From the NCBI GenBank assembly GCA_000996695.1, contig LCAT01000003.1:1-64000 (forward strand): a stretch of DNA of 64,000 nt, in the 5' to 3' direction. This DNA is from a candidate division TM6 bacterium GW2011_GWE2_41_16 (GTDB lineage: Bacteria > Babelota > Babeliae > Babelales > Babelaceae). The notes beneath the pieces are model-generated. The model saw nothing but the letters and a program-made list of their open reading frames with translations, did no database searches and was not told the origin of the DNA. Of the stretch, positions 1-8,179 are shown one piece after another; positions within the stretch are counted from its first letter, which is position 1, and each line of letters begins with the position of its first letter. Both the position numbers and the translations under genes were made by a program.

Positions 1-80
1 TCTCTTCTTTTCACTTCATTCCTTGGATCTCTTTTTTGGATACCCTTTGCCAAGAATAAGTGTACCTGTTTAGTGTCTTT

Positions 81-440
81 TTAAAAACGGCGCTCTATAG
101 CTTCTTTTTTGAAGCCATACTGTGATGCTGCGTATGTTGCTCCAACCAATGCTGCGCCGGTCAGCAATCCGTAAGAAGGAATTGAGACCTTGAATTTGCG
201 ATTAAGAACATTAAGCGCAACTGAAGGTTTAATCTTAATCCAATGTTTATAAGATCCTTCTGTTTCCAACTTTTTGCGTTTTTCAACACGATTAGCTTGG
301 GTGTCTTCTTTATGCAATACATTGGTTACTTTAACTTTTGCAAAGAATAAATTGAGCTTAGAGCGATCTTTGTTTGCGAAAACTGGAGCTGCGACAAGTA
401 ATGCTGCGCACAATGCGCCGAGTTGTAACGTACGTTTCAT
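81..440 (-). CDS. small exported protein, unknown function
   Basis: No family was recognised. The protein has about 119 residues. It starts with MKRT, two charges and a hydrophobic stretch ending AAPVFA, a good Sec signal peptide with cleavage near residue 22. The mature part is strongly basic (many Lys/Arg). A short hydrophobic Gly/Ala-rich segment near residues 93-110 is followed by a basic tail. An upstream in-frame ATG at 476 exists, but the ATG at 440 is preferred because a GGGGGA ribosome-binding site precedes it and the signal peptide then sits at the N-terminus. The exported prediction is firm; the role is unknown. Confidence 0.6.
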   Translation of the reverse strand: MKRTLQLGALCAALLVAAPVFANKDRSKLNLFFAKVKVTNVLHKEDTQANRVEKRKKLETEGSYKHWIKIKPSVALNVLNRKFKVSIPSYGLLTGAALVGATYAASQYGFKKEAIERRF

Positions 441-627
441 CTGTGGTTTCCCCCTGATTATGAAACAATTAAACAAATAAAATAATAGGCCTTTATGTGT
501 ATTATAATGTGCAATAATATTTCAGAGATTACATGAGAAAATCAATTTGTCTAGTTATTTTTTTTAATTATGTAATTATTTTCAAATATAAAATCTTATA
601 TTTGAACACATAAATAAGATTGATAGG

Positions 628-834
628 TTACTCTTCGCGATACTCCAAAATATCACCGGGCTGGCAATCGAGTTCCTTGCAAAGTGCTTCGAGTGTAGAA
701 AACCGAATGGCGCGCGCTTTGCCGGTTTTAAGAATAGAAAGGTTTGCTTCAGTGAGGTCGATGCGCGAGGCAAGCTCGTTGAGACGCAGTTTGCGTTTGA
801 TCATGAGTTCATCAAGCTTTACAACAATTTTCAC
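628..834 (-). CDS. XRE/Cro-family HTH regulator (YozG-like)
   Basis: This 68-residue protein is almost entirely one Cro/C1-type helix-turn-helix. Residues 8-60 carry the expected pattern: a first helix with LDELMIKRKL, LNELASRIDLTEANLSILK as helix-turn-helix, then FSTLEALCKELDCQPGDIL, which is typical of short XRE regulators. The start codon is GTG at 832-834. The gene lies 17 bases downstream of a DUF2975 membrane protein on the same strand. That pairing (a YozG/YoaS-like module) is widespread, and the regulator is generally assumed to control its own operon. No operator was identified. Confidence 0.85.
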   Translation of the reverse strand: MKIVVKLDELMIKRKLRLNELASRIDLTEANLSILKTGKARAIRFSTLEALCKELDCQPGDILEYREE

Positions 835-851
835 GTGAACGTCTCTTTCAT

Positions 852-1361
852 CTAAACCGTAAGGTCATGTTCTTCTTTGAGTTCGCAAGCTGCTTGCATG
901 ATTGAGCTGAGAATGAGCAAAAGACCAACGATTAAAATATGGTACATATCTTGTGATGTAAAGCTGAACGCGATAATGCGGTTCCCGGCAGGGTTGTGAA
1001 TTGTTTTGAGTAACTCGAGGGCGGTATTTTTGATGGGGTTATACAGTGCCCAAAGGAGCACAAGACGATTTATTTTGGTGTACAGGTTTAATACCTGTAT
1101 TGAAAAGGTTTCACCAGCCTTATACTGGTCAAGCAAACGTGCGCAGTAGTACGCAATAACAGAGAGCAGCACAAGTGAAAAGCCATCGATTGCGCCGGCT
1201 AGCAGGTTTGTGCATATGTGTGAGAGCGGCAGGGTTGTTTCTCTGAGCGGCATAATGTACATGTATGCCCATTTGATTATGCCGGTTATGAGCACCAGTG
1301 GCATGTACACAAAAAGAAATAAGAATTTAATAACGCGCGCATACGATTGTAGCCTGTTCAT
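852..1361 (-). CDS. DUF2975-type membrane protein
   Basis: This 169-residue protein has four predicted membrane segments, near residues 12-33, 52-72, 90-112 and 136-157. It matches the DUF2975 layout: a start with a basic residue run, a central segment GETFSIQVLNLYTKINRLV resembling the family's PF.......L..I, and a hydrophobic last helix ending in an acidic tail. The ATG at 1361 has AAGGAG just upstream. It is followed after 17 bases by an XRE regulator, the usual partner of this family. Function is unknown; the pair is probably co-transcribed. Confidence 0.75.
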   Translation of the reverse strand: MNRLQSYARVIKFLFLFVYMPLVLITGIIKWAYMYIMPLRETTLPLSHICTNLLAGAIDGFSLVLLSVIAYYCARLLDQYKAGETFSIQVLNLYTKINRLVLLWALYNPIKNTALELLKTIHNPAGNRIIAFSFTSQDMYHILIVGLLLILSSIMQAACELKEEHDLTV

Positions 1362-1373
1362 ATTTTCTCCTTC

Positions 1374-1618
1374 AATTCAAGGGCATTCGCCCTTGACCCA
1401 TTGACATAATACACAAAGTCTTCTGACTGCTGAAGTTTTAACGTAGACTGCTCTTGATCGATTGAACATGTCAAAACGGTAAAAGTTATATTTTCAGTGG
1501 GTTAAGCCTTCGCCCATACGATACACCCTGAGCGCTTCAATGTTTCAGGCTCAGTTTCATCTGGCGCTTCGGCGGACACGCACGTACTTACGGTCGTTAT
1601 GGAGGGTGAAACCCTTAA
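1374..1618. repeat. dispersed intergenic repeat cluster (copy 1)
   Basis: This gene-free stretch holds several modules that recur elsewhere. A GGGCATTCGCCC mini-hairpin followed by TTGACCCATT lies at 1381-1403. CGCCCATACGATAC is at 1511-1524. The block at 1526-1548 is identical over 23 bases to 26503-26525. CGTACTTAC-N-GTC-N-TTATGGAG, near 1583-1605, is shared with the copies at 33.5 kb and 59.5 kb. It lies between the DUF2975 gene and the convergent end of the Cys-rich exported protein region. Short frames here have no coding support. Confidence 0.7.
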
Positions 1619-1670
1619 AAAGAAAACAGCCAGGAGTGAGGAACTCCTGGCCTCCATATTTCAAAATCAA

Positions 1671-2300
1671 TTATATATCTTTTTCACAGTTACATTGTAT
1701 GGAGAGATGTATGCCCGAGAGGTCACCGAATTGTGTCTGAGGGTCAAGTGTTATAGGCGAAAGGTCAAGCAGTGTTGTGTCATTCGCTGTGCCAGCCTTT
1801 TGGCATTCGCATGTGAGGGAGCAAATTTTTTCTTCGATTTCGCGCCATGCATCAATGTCATACTCTTTTTCATGGTGAATTTCTGCGGAGTATGTGAAAG
1901 CATTTATATTATTAAAAGTTATTTCCGACGGATCGATTTCTGCAGGATCGCTCGTTTGAATACTTATGCCACCATGAATTCCATTTTTGTCGTTGAGAGA
2001 ATCACGTACCTGTTGGTACAGTCGTTGAAAAAGTGGCGTGTGCATCGTCAGCGCTTCGTCCATCTTATCCTGCATGAACGATTGACCAACGCATGAAATT
2101 GCTTTGCAGATTGCTTCCCAGCTTTTTTCGTCGCATTTGGTCTCGCGAGAGAACACGTAATCGATCGAAAACGATTTCATGTTTTTTACATCGCAACAGC
2201 AGTTGTCGCAACAGCAATTTTGGTCGGCTGAAAGGACGGCTGTTGTAGGTATCGAAGCGAGTAAAAGAAGCGCGCCGGTTTTTTGTAGAGTACTTTTCAT
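1671..2300 (-). CDS. exported Cys-rich protein, unknown
   Basis: This 209-residue protein has a Sec signal peptide (basic MKSTLQK, then a hydrophobic core to about residue 25). Immediately after the cleavage site comes a cysteine cluster, CCCDNCCCD, at about residues 29-37, giving six Cys in nine residues next to Asp. More Cys occur further on (near CDEKSWEAICKAISC and SLTCECQ), and the C-terminus ends in CNCEKDI. AAAGGAC precedes the ATG. No family was recognised. The cluster could bind metal, including iron-sulfur, or be disulfide-linked or lipidated after export. It is a single gene with no obvious operon partner. Confidence 0.65.
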   Translation of the reverse strand: MKSTLQKTGALLLLASIPTTAVLSADQNCCCDNCCCDVKNMKSFSIDYVFSRETKCDEKSWEAICKAISCVGQSFMQDKMDEALTMHTPLFQRLYQQVRDSLNDKNGIHGGISIQTSDPAEIDPSEITFNNINAFTYSAEIHHEKEYDIDAWREIEEKICSLTCECQKAGTANDTTLLDLSPITLDPQTQFGDLSGIHLSIQCNCEKDI

Positions 2301-2554
2301 TTCAATGTCCTTTTGTGAAACATACGTTTTGTCTTAACACTGTCCTAGAGAGTCCTTTTGATACGTCTTGCTCCGCGCGAGCAGAAATACTCTAAACCAT
2401 CAATTATCGAAAGTCAATAATTTTTTATCGAAAAACGATAATTATTTTAAAAATATAAAACGTATGATTTAAAAACAACGATCTGTTCAATAAAAACAGG
2501 TAATTACTCGGTTGAGTTAACCAAAGAATAAAATGTTTCTTTGATTACATGTTG

Positions 2555-4129
2555 TCATGATTTAGGTTCATTAGATGATGTTATTGGTCTTGTCGTAGAG
2601 GTTGTTGGGTCTGAAGTCTGCTCGTACTTATTAAGATATTCATTAAATTTTTCATTTTCTGGGGCCTGTAGTTCTGCTGTTTTGTTAAATAAAGTATGTT
2701 CTTGTTTTAAAAAAGAATTTTGAGATGGATCAAAAACGTACATATCAAGACAATGCTCAGCGAGTTTTACGTGGATAAATGAAGATTTTAAGCTGCGCCA
2801 GTCGCCGTTGGAGAGACATGATGTAAAAATATACGGGGATGTTCTGGTTCCGCTTTGTTGGTGATTGTGCCCATGTACAATGAGATCCATTGCGCCAGAT
2901 TTAATGAAATATTCTTCTGCTTGTTTATGTGAAGCAATAATATACTTTTCAGATTCTCGTTTTACATTCTTTACCGTTGGTGCAGAAGGATTGTCCTGGT
3001 AATCATTAAAGAGCAGACCATTAACGCAATTTTCTTCACTTGGAGATGTCGGTGTTGTTTGAAGTGGAGCGTATGTGCGTTCTGGACGGTGATCTTTCTG
3101 TGGAGGTAGCGTGTTCTGTGAAAAAAGTTCTTCTTGTTCGAATACGCACGGCAATCCTCCATGGTTGTTGGCTCCATAATAGGTGATATTGCGCTCATCG
3201 ATGGTTCCTAATTGCACGGCATGTGCTAGGTACGTGTAAAACTCTTCAAGTGTATTCATAATTTCTTGATCAAACATGTTTAAAGATCCAAAAGTCGGCG
3301 ACATATTCACTGTCATGCATTCATGGTTACCACGGCATAAAAAAACATGAGAATTTATTTTTGCAAGTTTGAGTATTGTGATAATGACTTCAAGGGGATA
3401 TTGTCCACGATCAACGTAATCTCCTAGAAATACCAATGCGATATCGGGTCTGAGCGTGTATGCTCTGTTCATTGCAGGATTTTCTGGGGAGATTGTTTGC
3501 AGATGCTTTATGGCTTTTATCAATATTTCAACGTCTCCATGTATATCGCCAATAGCAAAATAGGCTGATTTGGGGCCAAGGTTTTGTGTAATATCAAAAG
3601 GCGTTGATAATACATCTTTGTAGGGGATTTGTTTTCGTTCAAGAGCCTGTTTTCCACAGAGAATATGTGCTCGTAATAACTCTGATTCTATGCGCTGGGC
3701 AAAAAGTTCAACCTCTCGTAAAAATTCATGCTTAAGCATAGCGGAGTATGCCTGTCTGAATACCGGTATGCTTTCGGGAGCATGCAGGTATTCTTCTACT
3801 AACTCGATAAACTGTCGCAATGGGCAGGTACCATCAATTTGCTGAAGGAGTGGCCAAATGCCTTTGTCTTGTAGTATTTGTTGAAATTGAGAGCTCACAT
3901 CAGGAGTAGTTGTTTTTGTTGATGTCGATTTAACAGGATTTTTTATTGCTGCTATAGTTTCGCGTATGTTTTGTTGTAATTCAGCAGCATTTTTTTGTTT
4001 ACCGTAATATTGTTCTTGAAAATTTGCTTGGCACGTGAGTAGTTGTTGCAACATTGCTTCCATAGATTTGCTTATGCTTGAGTAATTGCACAAAAAGCAA
4101 AAAATTAAACTGTGAAAAATTTTCTTCAT
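2555..4129 (-). CDS. exported PPP-type metallophosphatase
   Basis: This 524-residue protein has an N-terminal hydrophobic signal (residues 1-22), a roughly 160-residue helical region, then a calcineurin-like phosphatase core. Metal-binding motifs are visible: GDIHG at about 194-198, GDYVDRG at 236-242, RGNHE at 266-270 and a later VHGHNH near 415. The GDxHG/GDxxDRG/GNHE set is diagnostic of the PPP Ser/Thr phosphatase branch, which is shared by eukaryotic phosphatases and bacterial relatives such as ApaH and PrpE. A Thr/Pro/Ser-rich C-terminal tail ends the protein. With a signal peptide it should act outside the cytoplasm. Host-directed dephosphorylation is possible but is inference only. 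Confidence 0.8.
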   Translation of the reverse strand: MKKIFHSLIFCFLCNYSSISKSMEAMLQQLLTCQANFQEQYYGKQKNAAELQQNIRETIAAIKNPVKSTSTKTTTPDVSSQFQQILQDKGIWPLLQQIDGTCPLRQFIELVEEYLHAPESIPVFRQAYSAMLKHEFLREVELFAQRIESELLRAHILCGKQALERKQIPYKDVLSTPFDITQNLGPKSAYFAIGDIHGDVEILIKAIKHLQTISPENPAMNRAYTLRPDIALVFLGDYVDRGQYPLEVIITILKLAKINSHVFLCRGNHECMTVNMSPTFGSLNMFDQEIMNTLEEFYTYLAHAVQLGTIDERNITYYGANNHGGLPCVFEQEELFSQNTLPPQKDHRPERTYAPLQTTPTSPSEENCVNGLLFNDYQDNPSAPTVKNVKRESEKYIIASHKQAEEYFIKSGAMDLIVHGHNHQQSGTRTSPYIFTSCLSNGDWRSLKSSFIHVKLAEHCLDMYVFDPSQNSFLKQEHTLFNKTAELQAPENEKFNEYLNKYEQTSDPTTSTTRPITSSNEPKS

Positions 4130-4165
4130 AAGTGATTCTCTGTATTTTAAAAAATTTTATGATTT

Positions 4166-5179
4166 TTAGTTTTCGAACACGCATTGTGCTAAAACTTTTT
4201 CGTATATGCCTTGTTCGATAAATTCATTGATTGCTTGATCGAACAACGCCTTTTTTGTTGTATGATCAGGACGCGCAAGATTAAAACGGCTTTTGAGAGT
4301 GCGTTCGTAATTTTGGTAAATCTCGTGAACCTGTTGTTTGGTGAGTATTTGGCCATTATTTTGAGTAGATGCTTGATGTATGAGGCGTAAGAAAAATGCG
4401 GTTGAGAAGTATACGTTGTTTGCAGGTTTGCGCAGCTTATCTGCAAGAAAAATTCTGCAACCACGCTGAAGAGCATTGGTTACTTGTTTGAATGATTGTG
4501 CACCGCCTTCAAGACAGACCATGGTGTCATGAGGATCAAGTATATAATCCGATACGATCACGTCATCGCCAAATTTTGTGTACTCTTCGTCAATCATGCC
4601 ATGATCGTTATACACAACAACAAAGTTGTGTATGAGCGGTGATGCACTACAATGCCACTGGGTCATAGCTGTATGTGAGTGCCCTACAAGATTCGCGATA
4701 ACTCTGTATGATTCTTGTGAATTTTGATCCACATATTCACTGATAAATGCATTGATATCAAGCTCACGGGGATTATCATTGTGTCCGGTATATCCATATT
4801 CTATCATGTGATTGCCTGCACAATGTTTACGAATAATTTCACGCCCAATAACAGTTCCGTTTTCACTAAATTGGTCAGAGTCACCCACGAACTCAATCAT
4901 GTGCGTTGTGGGGAGGCCAAGTTTTTCAATAATCAGGTGCTTAAGTGCAGTATAGTCGATGTGTTCTTGAGTATTCTTGTGTATGCCAAAATATCTGAAT
5001 ACGTTGAGGCCTTCGTGAACCTCAATATACCCGACAGGCCCAAAGAACTCACCAAGAGGATATTGAGTACTTTTGCCAGCAAAACAGTTAATAACGTCTT
5101 TGATGCATGGTGTTGCATGTATGTGCCCGATGAAAAAGACAAGGGCTGAAAGTACACATAAAAAATGTAATCGTTTCAT
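4166..5179 (-). CDS. exported protein, unknown
   Basis: This 337-residue protein has a clear signal peptide (MKRLHFLCVLSALVFFIGHIHA region, cleavage near residue 22). The ATG is preceded by TTTAGGAG. No family was assigned. The middle and C-terminal half look like an alpha/beta fold: VVVYNDHGM, VIVSDYIL, then CLEGGAQSFKQVTNALQ, a Gly-rich loop leading into a helix that is faintly like nucleotide- or ribose-phosphate-binding Rossmann proteins. That resemblance is weak. The C-terminal 60 residues are helical and charged. It lies 36 bases upstream of the PPP-type phosphatase on the same strand, so the two may be co-transcribed. Confidence 0.6.
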   Translation of the reverse strand: MKRLHFLCVLSALVFFIGHIHATPCIKDVINCFAGKSTQYPLGEFFGPVGYIEVHEGLNVFRYFGIHKNTQEHIDYTALKHLIIEKLGLPTTHMIEFVGDSDQFSENGTVIGREIIRKHCAGNHMIEYGYTGHNDNPRELDINAFISEYVDQNSQESYRVIANLVGHSHTAMTQWHCSASPLIHNFVVVYNDHGMIDEEYTKFGDDVIVSDYILDPHDTMVCLEGGAQSFKQVTNALQRGCRIFLADKLRKPANNVYFSTAFFLRLIHQASTQNNGQILTKQQVHEIYQNYERTLKSRFNLARPDHTTKKALFDQAINEFIEQGIYEKVLAQCVFEN

Positions 5180-5405
5180 AAAACTCCTAAATAAAATCTA
5201 TAAACAATTTCTATTACAGAATTTATATTAGTATCAAAAAAAGTCAAAAATTTTTCATTTTTTTGTTAAAAATAGCGCTCCTGTAGCAAAAAACTTTTAA
5301 AAATTATCGCAAAACATTTTAAAAATTGCCAACTATGTTTTTTTGTGTAAAACTAAAATATAGTAATTGTTGTAAATAAACTCAAAATTTTCAAGGATGT
5401 TTTTT
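5180..5405. other. AT-rich divergent intergenic region
   Basis: The region separates two divergently transcribed exported-protein genes and must hold both promoters. It is very AT-rich, with long T and A runs around 5236-5340. No clear TTGACA/TATAAT pair, operator or RNA gene could be assigned by eye. Confidence 0.4.
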
Positions 5406-6521
5406 ATGAAGTATACATCGTTGTATATGTTTTTTTTGTTATGTACGACACCCCTATGGTGTATGCGGCAGGATTTGCCTCATAAACCAAGTTGCTTAAA
5501 AACAAACGTTTCTCAAGAACAAACTGTACTACCAGGTGCCCATGTTGTGCCCCCAACGCCCAGTCAAATTGCGTCATTGTATAACTTGGGGTTACAAACA
5601 ATATTGTTCTACATGATGAATGTAACGTTATTACCCTGTTATAAAGCAAATGTGCCATATTTTATAGAGCACCCGGAGCTTGCCCATGAATTTGAACAAA
5701 TTTTTAATCATTTTTGTGACCAAGAGTTTATAAAGAACAATATAAATATTCCTGTTCTGACCGTGTGGTACATGGAGCGTTTTTTAGAAAAAAATCCTGA
5801 GACTCCCACAACATGGGATGATATTGTAATAGCTTTTTTTGGCGCATGGAATCTTGCTCAAAAGAATCTTTTGGATGTGTCTTTTTCTTTTGAAAAAATG
5901 TTGGATCGCATAGAGTCGCTTAATTATCAGGGCCCTTTATATATCGGTGATTTAGATGTTAATTTTTTTAAAACACAAGAGCTTTTTTTTCTTACTACAT
6001 TAAATAATGATATTTTTATGAGTCGTGAGGGGTACCAATCTTTTATAAAAAAAATTGATACCGTTATTAAGCATAAGATCTGCCTGAAAAATATGATTGA
6101 TGTTGTGTTACACGATCGTGCAGCTAAAACGCCAGCTATTGCGTTTGTAAATCTTTCCCCAGCTGCTCCGTTGACAAATGTGGTGAACGATCAAAGAATA
6201 ATTCCTTTTTTGGAAAATGAAAAAGAACACCCATTTTTTGAATTACAAGAAGATACTGGTCTTGGTATAGATGATCAGGACGAAGAAGAGCAAGATGAAG
6301 AATTTGAAGAAAAAACGCCTAAAAAAATAGAATCGCAAGCAAAACGTATCAAAACGTTTTATGCAACACAAGGTGCGCCGAGCATATTGTCAGTAGCAAT
6401 GATGAACGCACAGCAAGCCGATCTTCCGCGAATAGCTTACAGTTCTCTTGCGTTCTCTCCTTCTCCATTAGTGCAACAATCGGTAAAACCTCAAGAAATG
6501 ATAACTGTGTGGAAGCATTAA
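5406..6521 (+). CDS. exported protein with acidic C-terminal region
   Basis: No family was recognised. The protein has about 371 residues. The ATG at 5406 is chosen over 5397 because AAGGA at 5393-5397 gives correct spacing only for the later codon. The first 18 residues form a signal peptide. Residues around 40-240 are mixed and mostly helical. An Asp/Glu-rich run follows near residues 290-305 (DQDEEEQDEEFEEK), then a basic segment and a low-complexity Ser/Pro tail. It is a single-gene transcription unit ending at a strong hairpin at 6568-6598. Confidence 0.6.
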   Translation: MKYTSLYMFFLLCTTPLWCMRQDLPHKPSCLKTNVSQEQTVLPGAHVVPPTPSQIASLYNLGLQTILFYMMNVTLLPCYKANVPYFIEHPELAHEFEQIFNHFCDQEFIKNNINIPVLTVWYMERFLEKNPETPTTWDDIVIAFFGAWNLAQKNLLDVSFSFEKMLDRIESLNYQGPLYIGDLDVNFFKTQELFFLTTLNNDIFMSREGYQSFIKKIDTVIKHKICLKNMIDVVLHDRAAKTPAIAFVNLSPAAPLTNVVNDQRIIPFLENEKEHPFFELQEDTGLGIDDQDEEEQDEEFEEKTPKKIESQAKRIKTFYATQGAPSILSVAMMNAQQADLPRIAYSSLAFSPSPLVQQSVKPQEMITVWKH

Positions 6522-6567
6522 TCGAACGTTCATATAAACTTAAAATTTACTGAAAATACTATGCCAC

Positions 6568-6598
6568 GAAGAAGCTCGGTTAAACCCGGGCTTCTTTC
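6568..6598 (+). terminator. intrinsic terminator
   Basis: The arm GAAGAAGC-T-CGG pairs with CCG-G-GCTTCTTTC across a 6-base loop (one G.T pair), between convergent genes ending at 6521 and 6792. An ATG-initiated 89-codon frame starts inside this hairpin and is not believed. Confidence 0.7.
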
Positions 6599-6791
6599 AT
6601 ATTTGAATGAGTTGTTTTTCAATGTTCGATGGGCTGTTAAGAATGATCACAGTATCGTTTCTGAATGTTTTCATAAGATAATTCCTCGCAGTAGTTACAA
6701 CAAAGCTTGCGGTAAGAACACTGAGGAAAATTATGATTGTGTTTGCAATGCTGAAACGACAATTACGAAAAAGCCTAGTCATGAAGAGTTT

Positions 6792-8156
6792 CTAAAGTTT
6801 TTTGAGAAAGTTGAGTGTTTCGTTCCATGATTCTTTGTGAGCACGAGCGTTGCCTTCTGCTGTTCCTCCAAAAAGTCCCCAAACGGGTCCAAATGGTACC
6901 GGCAGGTCGATCGACGGTGCATGGGGGAACATACATATATCGTGCCCGGCACCAAGGTAATGAACATGTTTTCGCTCAATGGTGGAGCCTCTTGTATCCA
7001 ATCGTTCCAAAACTCGATTGCCATGTAAGGTTGCTGGCCACAATTTGTCATCGTCGCCCGAAATAATAAGAACCGGACATGTGATGTTTTCTACTGGGAT
7101 GGTTGCTGCCTCGATCTTGTTGCTGAACTTTTTCATGGCGTACAAAAAGGTCGCTGATTCTTCAAGCGGGTCAGCAAGAGTGCCAGCATGAAAGGGTACG
7201 TGTCCTGCTTGAGTTGCAGCGAGCGTTTCTGATTCGCTAAGGTTTGGCAGAAAAGGAACCGGTTGGCCTTTGAGTGTCCATGCGGCTTTTTCATGCGGAG
7301 CAAAGTCACCGTATACAAGGGATGGTGTACCATATGCGATCACGGCTGCCATTTCTGTAGGGAACGTAGCTGCCAACAACAGAACTAACTCACCACCTCG
7401 CGAGTGGCCCATAAGCGCAATTTTTTGTGCATTTACTTGCGGCTGCTGCTTAAGCCAGTGCATGACGTTCTGAAAATATTCTAAAGGAATCTCTGAGAGC
7501 TGTTCGGGCAAGCATTCTACCCCAAAGTATCCTAAGGCAAGAACGGCATATCCATGTGACGCAAAAAGTTGGGATATGTTTTCAGGTATTCCACCACCTG
7601 AACCGGGAACAACGATAACAGCAGGTCCTTTGAGTATGTTTTTGGGATAGAATAACGTCCCTACAACGCCTTGTTCGCGAATGATTCTTTTTTCTATATC
7701 GGGAGCAACGGGTAAGCGGTGAATCTTTTTTTGAACCAAAAGTTTATCATGAGCAAAAATTGACAATGTAATATCGCATAAATTCAATGTCCATTTAGAC
7801 ATGGTATGCCCAGCGACATCTGTGTCAGTTGGCATCATTGACCAAAACAACCCCATTGCATCAATGCTCGTATATGACCCAGAGAGTGGCGCTTGAGTTG
7901 CCACATGGACCGCGCCGGTACCGTCAGCTTTGAAAACTGCATGTGAGCTCCAGGGCTTTTTGTATGCATCGTAGCAGGTTGCAACAATAGTAATTTGTGC
8001 GTGTGGAAGAAGATTTACCACAGAAATGTCTACGTGCTGGTCGAGCAGAGCGTGTTGAGGTGTTACCACAATCTGTGGGTTCTTTTTTATCCAAAAAAAT
8101 ATAATGGCTGCAAATACGATTATGGCGAGTGGTACGAGCACGAATAATTTTTTCAT
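6792..8156 (-). CDS. alpha/beta hydrolase, BAAT/acyl-CoA thioesterase type
   Basis: This 454-residue protein has an N-terminal membrane anchor (residues 4-23). A beta-rich domain at about 30-150 resembles the thioester hydrolase N-terminal domain, and a C-terminal alpha/beta-hydrolase domain follows. The oxyanion region is VVPGSGGG (182-189). The nucleophile elbow is GHSRGG at 250-255 with Ser252. The acid is probably in ISGDDDKLW near 365, and the His is in GAGHDICM near 405. This matches the BAAT/acyl-CoA thioester hydrolase C-terminal family, which uses Ser or Cys as nucleophile. The true substrate is unknown. AGGAG lies 10 bases before the ATG. Confidence 0.75.
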   Translation of the reverse strand: MKKLFVLVPLAIIVFAAIIFFWIKKNPQIVVTPQHALLDQHVDISVVNLLPHAQITIVATCYDAYKKPWSSHAVFKADGTGAVHVATQAPLSGSYTSIDAMGLFWSMMPTDTDVAGHTMSKWTLNLCDITLSIFAHDKLLVQKKIHRLPVAPDIEKRIIREQGVVGTLFYPKNILKGPAVIVVPGSGGGIPENISQLFASHGYAVLALGYFGVECLPEQLSEIPLEYFQNVMHWLKQQPQVNAQKIALMGHSRGGELVLLLAATFPTEMAAVIAYGTPSLVYGDFAPHEKAAWTLKGQPVPFLPNLSESETLAATQAGHVPFHAGTLADPLEESATFLYAMKKFSNKIEAATIPVENITCPVLIISGDDDKLWPATLHGNRVLERLDTRGSTIERKHVHYLGAGHDICMFPHAPSIDLPVPFGPVWGLFGGTAEGNARAHKESWNETLNFLKKL

Positions 8157-8179
8157 TGATCAAAGCTCCTGAATGAATC

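Noticed and set aside
1540-2096. Plus-strand frames over the Cys-rich exported gene and the repeat
   Set aside because: They are antisense to a well-supported gene with a signal peptide.
4724-5149. 141-codon plus-strand frame inside the exported gene at 4166-5179
   Set aside because: Antisense shadow; the opposite strand has a signal peptide and AGGAG site.
6561-6830. 89-codon plus-strand ORF starting in the terminator at 6568
   Set aside because: Its ATG lies just before the hairpin, it overlaps the 3' end of the hydrolase on the opposite strand, and the product looks non-homologous.
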